Assembly (NCBI GenBank): GCA_046734335.1
Contig: JBKPRA010000019.1
Span: 1 to 64,000, forward strand
Direction: 5' to 3'
Source of the DNA: DATBLE01 sp046734335
GTDB lineage: Bacteria > Actinomycetota > Thermoleophilia > Gaiellales > Gaiellaceae
Length of the DNA stretch: 64,000 nucleotides
A model generated the notes under the pieces. That model was not told the origin of the DNA. It did not search any database and saw only the letters and a program-made list of their open reading frames with translations. The position numbers were made by a program, and so were the translations under genes. How positions within the stretch are numbered: the first letter of the stretch is position 1; every line of letters starts with the position of its first letter. Shown in pieces: positions 51,944-59,536 of the stretch.

Positions 51944-53835
51944 GCGATCAGGCCCCCGGCGAGCAGGATCGCGCGCTCGCGGGCACTCAGCTGGACGCTG
52001 AGCCGGAGTTTGCCGTGCGGCGTTACCGCCTCGACCTCGGTCGCACCGTTGCGCACGCCTTCGGCCAGCCCGTCGATCCGCCACTCGTCGCCCGGCTCGA
52101 CGCGCGCGTCCTCGTCCGCGAGGACGAGCGGTGGGATCGCCTGCGCGATCAGGTTCGTGCGGTGGATGCGCGCGAAGCTCTTCGCGACGACCGCGCGGAC
52201 ACCGAGATGCAGCGCCGCGAACGCCGCCTGCTCACGGGAGGAGCCCTGACCGTAGTTGTGCCCGCCGACGATGATCCCGCCGCGCCACTCCTCGGCTCTT
52301 GCAGGGAACTCGGGGTCGAAGCGCCTGAACATGTGCCGGGCGCAGGCCGGAATGTTCGACCAGATCGCCAGGCCCAGCACTCCGTCGGGGGCCATGTCGC
52401 CGGTCGAGACGTCGTCGGGGACGACGATCAGCACCCGTCCCTCGACGGTATCGGGCACAGGCACGGGTGCCGGCGGCGGCACGATGTTCTTGCCTTTCAC
52501 CAGTTCGATCCCGCGTCCGTCGGCCGGCGGCGCAACCATCTGCCGGTCGTCGAGGGCGGGTTCTCCGGCCGGCGGGTCGAACGTGGGCGGGTCCCCCAGC
52601 TCACGCGGGTCGGCGATCTGGCCGCGGAGCGCCGTCGCCGCCGCAGTCGCCGGCGAGCAGAGGTAGACCCGGTCGCCGGGCGTGCCGCTCCGGCCGGGGA
52701 AGTTCCGGTTGAACGTCCGCACCGAGACGGCACCAGCGGCGGGCGCCTGTCCCATCCCGATGCACGGACCACAGGCCGGCTCCAGCATGCGGGCGCCGGC
52801 GCCGACGAGGTCCGAGTACACGCCCGCGCGCACGATCGTGTCGAGGATCTGGCGCGAGCCGGGCGTCACGGTCAGGTCGAGGTCGGCGTGCACCGTGCGC
52901 CTGCGCAGCACCCCCGCCACCGTGGCGAGATCCTCGAAGGACGAGTTGACCGAGCTGCCCACGCAGACCTGCTTCGTCGGCGTCCCGGCGGCCTCGCGCA
53001 CCGGCACGACGTTGCCCGGCGACGACGGCAGCGCGATCAGCGGCTCGAGCTCCGAGAGATCGATCATCTCGGTCTCCTCGTAGAAGGCCCCCGGGTCCGC
53101 CGCCAGCTCGACGTACTCGTCCTCCCGCGCCTGGCCGGTCAGCCAATCGCGCGTCCGTTCGTCGCTCGGGAAGATCCCCGTCGTCGCCCCCGTTTCCATG
53201 ACCATGTTGCAGACGGTTCCACGGTCGGTGGCGCTCAGCGACGCGACGCCTTCGCCGTGGAACTCGAAGATGCGCCCGCGGCCGCCCCTCACGCCGCGCC
53301 GCCGGAGCAGCTCGAGCACGACGTCCTTCGACTGCACCCACGCTCCCAGCCCGCCGCGCAGCTCGACGCCCACGATGACCGGTCGCTCGACCACATACGG
53401 ACGACCGGCCATCGCCACCGCCACCTCGGTCGCCCCTGCTCCGATCGCGAGCATGCCGAGCGCACCTGCCATGGTCGTGTGGCTGTCCGCGCCGACCAGA
53501 ACCCACCCCGGCCGCGCGAACCGCTCGAGGTGGAGGTAGTGCGCGATCCCGTTGCCGGGGCGTGAGTAGAGCGCCCCGTATCGCGCAGCCCAGCTGCGCA
53601 GGTACGCGTGGTCCTCGGGGTTCTTGTCGTCGAACTGGAGCACGTTGTGGTCCACGTACGACACCGTCGGCACGGCCACGCGGTCGAGGCCCAGCTGCTC
53701 GAACTGGAGGCAGGCCATGGTGCCCGTGGCGTCCTCGAGCAGGACCTGGTCGACGCGGAGCTCGATCTCCTCGTCCGAGCCGTCGACCAGGTGCTCGGAG
53801 ATGATCTTCTCCGTGAGCGTCTGGGGCCCCGCCAC
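51922..53835 (-). CDS. Aconitate hydratase (short single-chain type)
   Basis: This 637-residue protein has the 4Fe-4S ligands Cys291 (KQVCVGSSVN), Cys355 and Cys358 (PACGPCIGMG), the N-terminal GADSHTTMAGALGMLAIGAGA and the C-terminal swivel domain (NYGQGSSREQAA). It interconverts citrate and isocitrate, or a related hydroxy-tricarboxylate. It is shorter than AcnA (about 890) and matches the 640-residue aconitase type. A TAGGCT hexamer 6 nt before the GTG start suggests a leaderless message. The decarboxylating dehydrogenase about 0.9 kb away may use a related substrate. Confidence 0.88.
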   Translation of the reverse strand: MAGPQTLTEKIISEHLVDGSDEEIELRVDQVLLEDATGTMACLQFEQLGLDRVAVPTVSYVDHNVLQFDDKNPEDHAYLRSWAARYGALYSRPGNGIAHYLHLERFARPGWVLVGADSHTTMAGALGMLAIGAGATEVAVAMAGRPYVVERPVIVGVELRGGLGAWVQSKDVVLELLRRRGVRGGRGRIFEFHGEGVASLSATDRGTVCNMVMETGATTGIFPSDERTRDWLTGQAREDEYVELAADPGAFYEETEMIDLSELEPLIALPSSPGNVVPVREAAGTPTKQVCVGSSVNSSFEDLATVAGVLRRRTVHADLDLTVTPGSRQILDTIVRAGVYSDLVGAGARMLEPACGPCIGMGQAPAAGAVSVRTFNRNFPGRSGTPGDRVYLCSPATAAATALRGQIADPRELGDPPTFDPPAGEPALDDRQMVAPPADGRGIELVKGKNIVPPPAPVPVPDTVEGRVLIVVPDDVSTGDMAPDGVLGLAIWSNIPACARHMFRRFDPEFPARAEEWRGGIIVGGHNYGQGSSREQAAFAALHLGVRAVVAKSFARIHRTNLIAQAIPPLVLADEDARVEPGDEWRIDGLAEGVRNGATEVEAVTPHGKLRLSVQLSARERAILLAGGLIAYARASA

Positions 53836-53841
53836 CGGAAG

Positions 53842-53847
53842 AGCCTA
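53842..53847 (-). promoter_or_regulatory. -10 box TAGGCT of the aconitase gene (leaderless)
   Basis: TAGGCT on the minus strand ends 6 nt before the aconitase GTG. Only 16 nt separate this gene from the divergent EamA gene, so both promoters must overlap the neighbouring 5' ends. Confidence 0.4.
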
Positions 53848-53851
53848 GTCC

Positions 53852-54724
53852 TTGGGAGCCGTCCTCTTCGCGGCGCTCGCCGGCGTGCTCTTTGGAGCCT
53901 TCGCGGTCGTCATCCGCCAGGGCCTGCAGCGCGGCGGCGACCCCGAGCTCGGAGCCGTCGTCGTCACCGGGATCGGCACCGCGGTGTCGGCTCTTCTCGC
54001 GATCCCGTCGGTGGCAGCCGGCGATGTGCACGCGGGCGACCTCTGGCCCTTCCTGCTGATCGGGGCCCTGGTGCCCGGTGCGACGCAGATCCTCTTCATC
54101 GTCGCGATCCGCGACATCGGCCCCTCGCGGGTCTCGATCCTGATCGGCACCGCTCCGCTGATGTCGGTGGCGATCGCGCTCGTGTTCCTGGACGAGCCGT
54201 TTCAGCCGCTACTCGTCGTCGGCACCGTGCTCGTTGTCGCGGGCGGAGCCGCACTCGCCCGCGAGCGGGCGCGGCCGGAGCACTTCCGGGCGTTCGGCGT
54301 CGTCCTGGCCCTTATCTGCGCCGCACTTTTCGCAGTGCGCGACAACGTCGCCCGCTGGGCCGCCCGCGACACCCACCCACCGGCGCTGGCCGCAACGACC
54401 GCGGCGCTGCTCGGCTCGTTCCTCGTCGTCCTCGCCTGGGTGCTGATCCGGCGCCGTGCGTCGTTCCGCCACCATCTGCGGGCCGCGCTGCCAGCCTTCG
54501 CGCTCGCGGGGGTGATCCTCGGGCTCGCCTACTCCAGCCTGCTGGAGGCCTTCGACCGCGGCCGGGTGTCGATCGTCGCTCCGCTGAACGCCACGCAGTC
54601 GCTTTGGGCGGTGTTCTTCGCAGCGCTGCTGATCGGACGGCACAGCGAGCGCATCGGCCCTCGACTCGTCGCCGCCGGCGTGCTCGTCGTCGCCGGCAGC
54701 GCCATCATCGGGATCGTGCGCTGA
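53852..54724 (+). CDS. EamA/DMT-family membrane transporter (second)
   Basis: This 290-residue protein has about ten membrane spans in two EamA repeats; the first half contains SRVSILIGTAPLMSVAIALV and the second GRVSIVAPLNATQSLWAVFF, with the matching LDEPFQP after the first. It probably moves a small metabolite across the cytoplasmic membrane. The start is a TTG; a later GTG is possible. Tail-to-tail overlap of 20 nt with the dehydrogenase gene. Confidence 0.8.
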   Translation: MGAVLFAALAGVLFGAFAVVIRQGLQRGGDPELGAVVVTGIGTAVSALLAIPSVAAGDVHAGDLWPFLLIGALVPGATQILFIVAIRDIGPSRVSILIGTAPLMSVAIALVFLDEPFQPLLVVGTVLVVAGGAALARERARPEHFRAFGVVLALICAALFAVRDNVARWAARDTHPPALAATTAALLGSFLVVLAWVLIRRRASFRHHLRAALPAFALAGVILGLAYSSLLEAFDRGRVSIVAPLNATQSLWAVFFAALLIGRHSERIGPRLVAAGVLVVAGSAIIGIVR

Positions 54725-55766
54725 GCTCGGCTGCGCGGGCGGCGACCGCCTCGCCGACCTCTGCCGTCGACGCGTCCCCACCGACGTCCCGCGTGCGCGG
54801 CCCGTCGCGACAGACGTCCTCGAGCGCAGCCATCAGCGTGCGGGCGGCTTCGGGCTCACCAAGGTGCTCGAGCATCAGCGTCGCGCTCCAGATCGCGCCC
54901 GCAGGGTTCCCGATCCCTTCCCCGGCGATGTCAGGCGCCGACCCGTGCACCGGCTCGAACAGACCGGGCAGGTCTGTACCCGGAGCGATGTTCGCGCTCG
55001 CGGCCATGCCCATGCCGCCCTGGATCGCGGCTGCGAGGTCGGTGAGGATATCGCCGAACAGGTTCGAAGCGACGACCACGTCGAGACTGCCCGGGTCGCG
55101 CACCATCCGCGCGGCGAGCGCGTCGACCAGAACACGCTCGTAGCGGACGTCCGGGAAGCCCTCGGCGACCTCCTCGGCGACCTCGTCCCAGAGCACGTAC
55201 CCGAAGCGCGACGCATTCGACTTGGTCGCGCTGGTGACCACGCCGCGTCGTTCTTCTGCGAGCTCGAAGCCGAGGCGGAGGACCCGCTCCACGCCCGTCC
55301 GGGTGAAGACGCTCGTCTCGATGCCGACCTCGGAGGTCAGCCCCTGGTGAGCACGACCGCCGACGCCCGAGTACTCGCCCTCGGTGTTCTCGCGGAGAAA
55401 GAGCATGTCGACGTCCGCGGGCCCGCGACCTGCCAGCGGGCCCGGGATGCCTTCTAGGAGCCGCACCGGGCGCAGGTTGGCCCACAGGTCGAGCCGCTGC
55501 CTCAGCTCGAGGATCAACCCCCAGAGCGAGACGTGGTCGGGGACGGACGGATCTCCGACGGCGCCCATCAGCACCGCGGCGTGACCGTCGAGGGCCTCGC
55601 GCCAGTCCGCCGGCATCATCACGCCGTGCTCGTGCCAGTGGGCGGATCCCCAGGCGAGCTCCATCCACTCGATGCCGAGGCCGAGGGCGTCGACCGCCCG
55701 CCGCGCCTCCGCGATCACCTCCGGCCCGACCCCGTCGCCGGGAAGGAGCGCGACCCGGTGGCTCAT
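54705..55766 (-). CDS. Isocitrate/isopropylmalate-family dehydrogenase (tartrate/D-malate type, TtuC-like)
   Basis: This 353-residue protein belongs to the beta-hydroxyacid oxidative decarboxylases. DHVSLWGLILELRQRLDLWA and RENTEGEYSGVGGR are typical of tartrate dehydrogenase/decarboxylase and D-malate dehydrogenase rather than LeuB, and TSATKSNA and NLFGDILTDLAA hold the catalytic and metal residues. It oxidises a 2-hydroxy acid with NAD and releases CO2. The start codon lies in a perfect 11-bp hairpin (55761-55786), which could limit translation. Substrate may be malate, tartrate or an unusual hydroxy acid. Confidence 0.85.
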   Translation of the reverse strand: MSHRVALLPGDGVGPEVIAEARRAVDALGLGIEWMELAWGSAHWHEHGVMMPADWREALDGHAAVLMGAVGDPSVPDHVSLWGLILELRQRLDLWANLRPVRLLEGIPGPLAGRGPADVDMLFLRENTEGEYSGVGGRAHQGLTSEVGIETSVFTRTGVERVLRLGFELAEERRGVVTSATKSNASRFGYVLWDEVAEEVAEGFPDVRYERVLVDALAARMVRDPGSLDVVVASNLFGDILTDLAAAIQGGMGMAASANIAPGTDLPGLFEPVHGSAPDIAGEGIGNPAGAIWSATLMLEHLGEPEAARTLMAALEDVCRDGPRTRDVGGDASTAEVGEAVAARAAELSARSR

Positions 55767-55786
55767 AGGCCGACAGGCCTATGAGC
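55761..55786 (-). promoter_or_regulatory. Perfect hairpin covering the start codon of the TtuC-like gene
   Basis: GCTCATAGGCC-GACA-GGCCTATGAGC is an 11-bp perfect inverted repeat with a 4-nt loop. On the minus strand the ATG of the dehydrogenase lies in the 3' arm. It could sequester the start codon or be the end of a repeat element. Confidence 0.6.
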
Positions 55787-55800
55787 GGGGAGGGGTCCGA

Positions 55801-55878
55801 GGGGAACCGGGAGGTTCCCCGGCGGGATCGGCCTCTGGAAGAAGGGGGTCCGTGGGGGAAACATGGTTTCCCCCACGG
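55801..55878. repeat. Two REP-like hairpins sharing a GGGGTCCG...GGGGAA phrase
   Basis: GGGGAACC-GGGA-GGTTCCCC (55801-55820) is followed by the 13-bp perfect stem CCGTGGGGGAAAC-ATG-GTTTCCCCCACGG (55850-55878). Each is preceded by a GGGGTCCG phrase (near 55794 and 55845), so the second looks like a longer copy of the first. Together with the start-codon hairpin this makes three palindromes in 118 bp. Such clusters are typical of dispersed intergenic REP elements; whether copies exist elsewhere cannot be seen here. Confidence 0.55.
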
Positions 55879-55902
55879 GAGCGAGCCCAAGGCCAGCGAC
55901 GG

Positions 55903-56556
55903 TCACACCGCCGCGCCGACTGTCCCCCGCACGCTCTCGACGTAGTCGAGGACGTCGTCGAGCGGGACGACGTCGGCGTACTTGGCGTCGATGTCGAACA
56001 GGTTGGCCTCGTGCGGCGCCTGCGCGCGATCGCCCACGCACTCGCGCGGAACGAGCGTCGGGTAGCCGTACTGGAGCAGGTCGATCGCGGTGGCCCGGAC
56101 GCAGCCGCTCGTGGTCGCGCCGCACAGGATCACCGAGTCGACGTTCTGGGAGACCAGGATCGCCGGCAGGTTCGTCCCGAAGAACGCGGACGCGCCCTTC
56201 TTGAGCACGATCGTCTCGTCCGTTCTCGGCTCCAGGCGAGGATCGATCTCCACCCACCGACCGCCGATCTGCAGGTCGCCGAGCGACGGCACCTTCTGGA
56301 GCCAGAGACCACCGTCCTTCAGGCTCGGCTCGTAGCCGATGGTGGTGAAGATCACGGGCAAGCCTCGTGCCCGCACCGCGTCGAGCAGCCGCCTGGTCGC
56401 CTCGACCTCGGCGCTCATGTCCGCGCCGAGCGTGCACTCCGGGTCGGTGAACCCGCAGCTGAAGTCGACGACGAGGACCGCAGGGCGCGACCCGAGCGTC
56501 ACCCGCTGCCCGAGCCGCGCGGCCGCGTAGACCTCGCGTGCCTGCTCGTCGCTCAC
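55903..56556 (-). CDS. Isochorismatase-family hydrolase (N-carbamoylsarcosine amidase-like)
   Basis: This 217-residue protein has the Asp-Lys-Cys triad: Asp31 in VLVVDFSCGF, Lys120 in LKKGASAFFGT, Cys152 in GATTSGCVRATAIDLLQYGY. The C-terminal ECVGDRAQAPHEANLFDID is typical of N-carbamoylsarcosine amidases, which release ammonia and CO2 from a carbamoyl amino acid. It overlaps the hydantoinase gene by 4 nt. With hydantoinase upstream in the operon, it would remove the carbamoyl group of the opened ring. Confidence 0.87.
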   Translation of the reverse strand: MSDEQAREVYAAARLGQRVTLGSRPAVLVVDFSCGFTDPECTLGADMSAEVEATRRLLDAVRARGLPVIFTTIGYEPSLKDGGLWLQKVPSLGDLQIGGRWVEIDPRLEPRTDETIVLKKGASAFFGTNLPAILVSQNVDSVILCGATTSGCVRATAIDLLQYGYPTLVPRECVGDRAQAPHEANLFDIDAKYADVVPLDDVLDYVESVRGTVGAAV

Positions 56557-57968
56557 GCAGGAACCTTCTCGGCCGACCCGAGCTGCTCGCCGACCCGCGC
56601 CCGCTTGACGAACTGGCCCGTGCCGGGCTCGGCAACGAGCTCGTCGTTCTCGACGATCACCTGGCCGCGGACGAGCACCACCTGCGGAGCGCCGGTCACC
56701 TTCGTCCCCTCGAACAGGTTGTAGTTGACGTTCGAGTGGTGGCTTTCGGCCGAGATGGTCAGTGACTTCTCGGGATCCCAGACGACCAGGTCGGCGTCGC
56801 TGCCGACGGCGATCGTGCCCTTGCGCGGGTAGAGCCCGAAGCGCTTGGCCACGTTCGTGGAGGTGAGCTCGACGAAGCGGTTCATCGAAATCCGGCCGGT
56901 GCGGACGCCGAACTCGTGCAGCATGTGCAGTCGGTTCTCGATGCCCGGCCCGCCGTTCGGGACCACCTGGAAGTCGCGGCCGTTGATGCCCTTCTGGTCG
57001 GGCCAGTTGAACGGACAGTGGTCGGTCGAGACGACGGAGAGCACGTCATTCTGGAGCGCCTTCCAGAGGTGCTCCTGGTGCTCCTTCGGCCGCGGCGGCG
57101 GCGTGTAGATGTATTTCGCCCCCTCCCAGTCCGGTTTCTCGAGCGCGGTGTCGTCCACGAACAGGTACTGGGTACAGGTCTCGCCCCAGACGTCCCAGCC
57201 CTTCTCCCGGGCGAGCTGGATCGGCTCGACCGCCGGCTGGCAGGAGACGTGGACGACGTAGAGGGCGGCGTTCGCCACGCGCGCGAGCTGGACGGCACGG
57301 TTGGTCGCCTCTGCCTCGGTCTCCATCGGCCGCGTGCGCGCGTGCCAGATCGGGTCGCTCTTGCCCTCGGCGACCGCCTCCTTGACGATCACATCGATCG
57401 CGTCGCCGTTCTCGGCGTGCACCATCACGAGCCCGCCGGTCTCGTTCGCGACCTGCATGGTCTTGAAGAGCGTCTCGTCGTCGACCATGACGGCGCCCTT
57501 GTAGGCCATGAAGAGCTTGTAGGAGGTGATCCCTTCGTCGGGCAGCTTGGCCAGCGCCTCGAGCCCGCCGCCGCCCTCGAGGTCGGTGACGCCGATGTGG
57601 AAGCCGACGTCGATCACCGGCTTGCAGCGCTCGATCTTCTCGAAGTAGTTCTCGAGCGCCTGCGGGAACGGCGTTCCCGGCGCCTGCATGCAGAAGTCGA
57701 CGAGCGAGGTCGTGCCGCCGAAAGCGGCCGACGTCGTGCCCGACGTGAAGTCGTCGCAGGTCGTGGTGCCGCCGAAGAACATCTCGATGTGCGTGTGCGG
57801 GTCGATGGCCCCCGGGATCACGTACTTGCCGGCGGCGTCGATCAGCTTGTCGGCCTCGATGTCGAGGGACTGGCCGATCATGGTCACGGTGCCGTTCTCG
57901 GCGTAGATGTCCCCGACGTAGTCGTCGGACGCGGTCACGATGCGCCCGCCCTTGATCAGCACGGACAT
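56553..57968 (-). CDS. Dihydropyrimidinase / D-hydantoinase
   Basis: This 471-residue amidohydrolase has the metal ligands His58 and His60 in GAIDPHTHIEM and the carboxylated Lys151 in SYKLFMAYKG, with later His residues in MVHAENGD and YVVHVSCQPA. The catalytic Asp lies in STDHCPFNWPDQKG. It opens dihydrouracil, dihydrothymine or 5-substituted hydantoins to N-carbamoyl amino acids. It is full length. The next genes in the operon supply a carbamoyl amidase on one side and an amidase on the other. Confidence 0.93.
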   Translation of the reverse strand: MSVLIKGGRIVTASDDYVGDIYAENGTVTMIGQSLDIEADKLIDAAGKYVIPGAIDPHTHIEMFFGGTTTCDDFTSGTTSAAFGGTTSLVDFCMQAPGTPFPQALENYFEKIERCKPVIDVGFHIGVTDLEGGGGLEALAKLPDEGITSYKLFMAYKGAVMVDDETLFKTMQVANETGGLVMVHAENGDAIDVIVKEAVAEGKSDPIWHARTRPMETEAEATNRAVQLARVANAALYVVHVSCQPAVEPIQLAREKGWDVWGETCTQYLFVDDTALEKPDWEGAKYIYTPPPRPKEHQEHLWKALQNDVLSVVSTDHCPFNWPDQKGINGRDFQVVPNGGPGIENRLHMLHEFGVRTGRISMNRFVELTSTNVAKRFGLYPRKGTIAVGSDADLVVWDPEKSLTISAESHHSNVNYNLFEGTKVTGAPQVVLVRGQVIVENDELVAEPGTGQFVKRARVGEQLGSAEKVPA

Positions 57969-57983
57969 GCGGTCTTCCCCCTT

Positions 57984-59174
57984 CTATTCGGCGCTGTCGG
58001 TTGTATACAAGACCTCTCCCGAAGCGACGTCAACCGGCCTGCGCTCGTGCCAGTCGGTCGCCTGCTGGAAGACGTGCGCGGCGGCCAGGGTGAGCCCGTC
58101 CTCGCCTGGTCGGCCCGTCAACGACAGTCCGACCGGGAGGCCATCGACGAAGCCGCAGGGCACTACGGTGACCGGCAACCCGAGGAGCGACGCGGGCGAG
58201 TTGTACGGCATGAGCAGCAGCCGGTAGTCGGACGGAATCGCGTCGAGCCGCGGTGCGAGGATCGGCATGGCCGGCGCGACGAGCAGATCGAAGCCGCCGA
58301 GGTCCTGCTCCCAGATCGACCGTGTCCAGCTTCGGGCCCGGCGCCCGGTCAGGTAGGCCGTCGACGGTAGAAGCAGACCCGCGAGCAGGCGCGCCCGGAC
58401 GTCCGCGCCGTAGTCGGCCAGGCGCGTGCGCAGCCAACCGAGGTGGGCGGCAGCCGCCTCGGGGAGCATGACGAGCTGGGTGATGGTCGCGATCTCGTCG
58501 AGCAGCGGCAACTCGACCGGCTCATGCTTCCCCGGCAGCGATCGGACAGCTTCCTCGCAGGCGGCCGCGACGTCGGGGTCGGCCTCCTCGAAGAGCCTGG
58601 TGACGATGCCGACCCGCCGGACGGCGCCCGAGGGCTCGAGGGGCCGGCCGGCCATGATCTCCACCGCCACGCGGCACGCCTCGGCAGTTGGCGCCAGCGG
58701 TCCGACGGCATCGAGGGTCCACGCCACCGGGACGACGCCCTCCGTCGGAACGAGCCCCACGGTCGGCCTGTGACCGGTGACCCCGCAAAAGGCGGCCGGG
58801 ATCCGAATCGAGCCGGCCGTGTCGGTGCCGAGCGCAATGTCGACGAGGCCGGCGGCGACGGCGGCGCCGCTGCCGCCGCTCGAGCCTCCGGTCGTGCGCT
58901 CGAGGTCCCACGGGTTTCGGGCCGGGCCGAAGTGCGGACTGTTCGTGAGCGCGCCGAACGCGAACTCATGCGTATTCAACTTCCCGACGATCGCCGCGCC
59001 GGCCGCGCGCAGACGGGCGACGCATTCGGCGTCGCTCTCCGGCACGTGGTCGAGGACCCTCGACGCCGCGGTCGTCGGCATGCCCGCGACGTCGATCACG
59101 TCCTTCACTGCGACGCGCCAGTCGCCCTCGGCCTCCTCCCGGTGGAGGAAGGCGTTGTACGGGTCGAGCGTCAC
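57984..59174 (-). CDS. Amidase-signature hydrolase
   Basis: This 396-residue protein has the Ser-cisSer-Lys triad of the amidase signature family: Lys24 in VAVKDVIDVAG, cis-Ser in TTGGSSGGSGAAVAAG (94-109), nucleophile Ser122 in GTDTAGSIRIPA. It is on the short side for the family (about 450). Related enzymes hydrolyse oxamate, biuret derivatives, ureides or aryl amides. Its GTG start overlaps the stop of a tiny upstream gene by 4 nt, an arrangement seen in AtzG-AtzE and GatC-GatA pairs. Confidence 0.88.
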   Translation of the reverse strand: MTLDPYNAFLHREEAEGDWRVAVKDVIDVAGMPTTAASRVLDHVPESDAECVARLRAAGAAIVGKLNTHEFAFGALTNSPHFGPARNPWDLERTTGGSSGGSGAAVAAGLVDIALGTDTAGSIRIPAAFCGVTGHRPTVGLVPTEGVVPVAWTLDAVGPLAPTAEACRVAVEIMAGRPLEPSGAVRRVGIVTRLFEEADPDVAAACEEAVRSLPGKHEPVELPLLDEIATITQLVMLPEAAAAHLGWLRTRLADYGADVRARLLAGLLLPSTAYLTGRRARSWTRSIWEQDLGGFDLLVAPAMPILAPRLDAIPSDYRLLLMPYNSPASLLGLPVTVVPCGFVDGLPVGLSLTGRPGEDGLTLAAAHVFQQATDWHERRPVDVASGEVLYTTDSAE

Positions 59175-59335
59175 GGCGCCGTCTCCGGAGGAAGCCGCTC
59201 CTCGATCTCGGCCAGCGCGGGCAGGATCCGGTCGAGGAAGTCGCGCACGCCCTCGAGGTCCTCTACCGTCGGGTGGACGCCCTGGGCGGCCGCAGTTTCC
59301 CGCAGCCGTTCGACCGGGCTAGACTCGGATTCCAT
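59171..59335 (-). CDS. 54-residue protein overlapping the amidase gene (possible small partner subunit)
   Basis: This short open frame reads MESESSPVERLRETAAAQ, then VEDLEGVRDFLDRILPALAE and a PPETAP end. It looks like an acidic two-helix protein. Its TGA overlaps the amidase GTG by 4 nt, strong evidence of translational coupling. Small helical subunits such as AtzG and GatC are encoded in just this position and contact their amidase partners. Sequence similarity to those is not obvious, so the partner role is inferred. Its ATG overlaps the start codon of the divergent fmdB gene within the sequence CATG, and a stop lies three codons upstream. Confidence 0.6.
   Translation of the reverse strand: MESESSPVERLRETAAAQGVHPTVEDLEGVRDFLDRILPALAEIEERLPPETAP
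59320..59325 (+). promoter_or_regulatory. -10 box TAGACT of the fmdB-like gene (leaderless)
   Basis: TAGACT ends 8 nt before the ATG of the zinc-ribbon gene and lies inside the start of the divergent 54-codon gene. No ribosome-binding site is present between. Confidence 0.45.
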
Positions 59336-59525
59336 GCCGGTCTACGAGTATCGCTGCGACGCCTGCGAGGGGGAGTTCGAGGAGTTCCTCTCGCTCTCGA
59401 CGAAGCCCGCGCCGCCGTGTCCCAAGTGCGGGAGCAAGAAGGTCACGCGCCTCTGGTCGCGGATCAACACCGAGTGGATGCCGAGCGACGTCGCCTGGGA
59501 CCGCGTCGGCCGCACCTGGGACTGA
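59334..59525 (+). CDS. FmdB-family zinc-ribbon protein
   Basis: This 63-residue protein begins PVYEYRCDACEGEFEEF, with zinc ligands Cys8, Cys11, Cys29 and Cys32 (CPKCGSKKVTRLW), the FmdB/CxxC-CxxC small regulator family. Members often sit beside amidase or formamidase genes and were proposed as regulators; biochemical role is unproven. Here it is directly divergent from the amidase operon, and the two start codons overlap by two bases. Confidence 0.85.
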   Translation: MPVYEYRCDACEGEFEEFLSLSTKPAPPCPKCGSKKVTRLWSRINTEWMPSDVAWDRVGRTWD

Positions 59526-59536
59526 CCGCACCGCGC

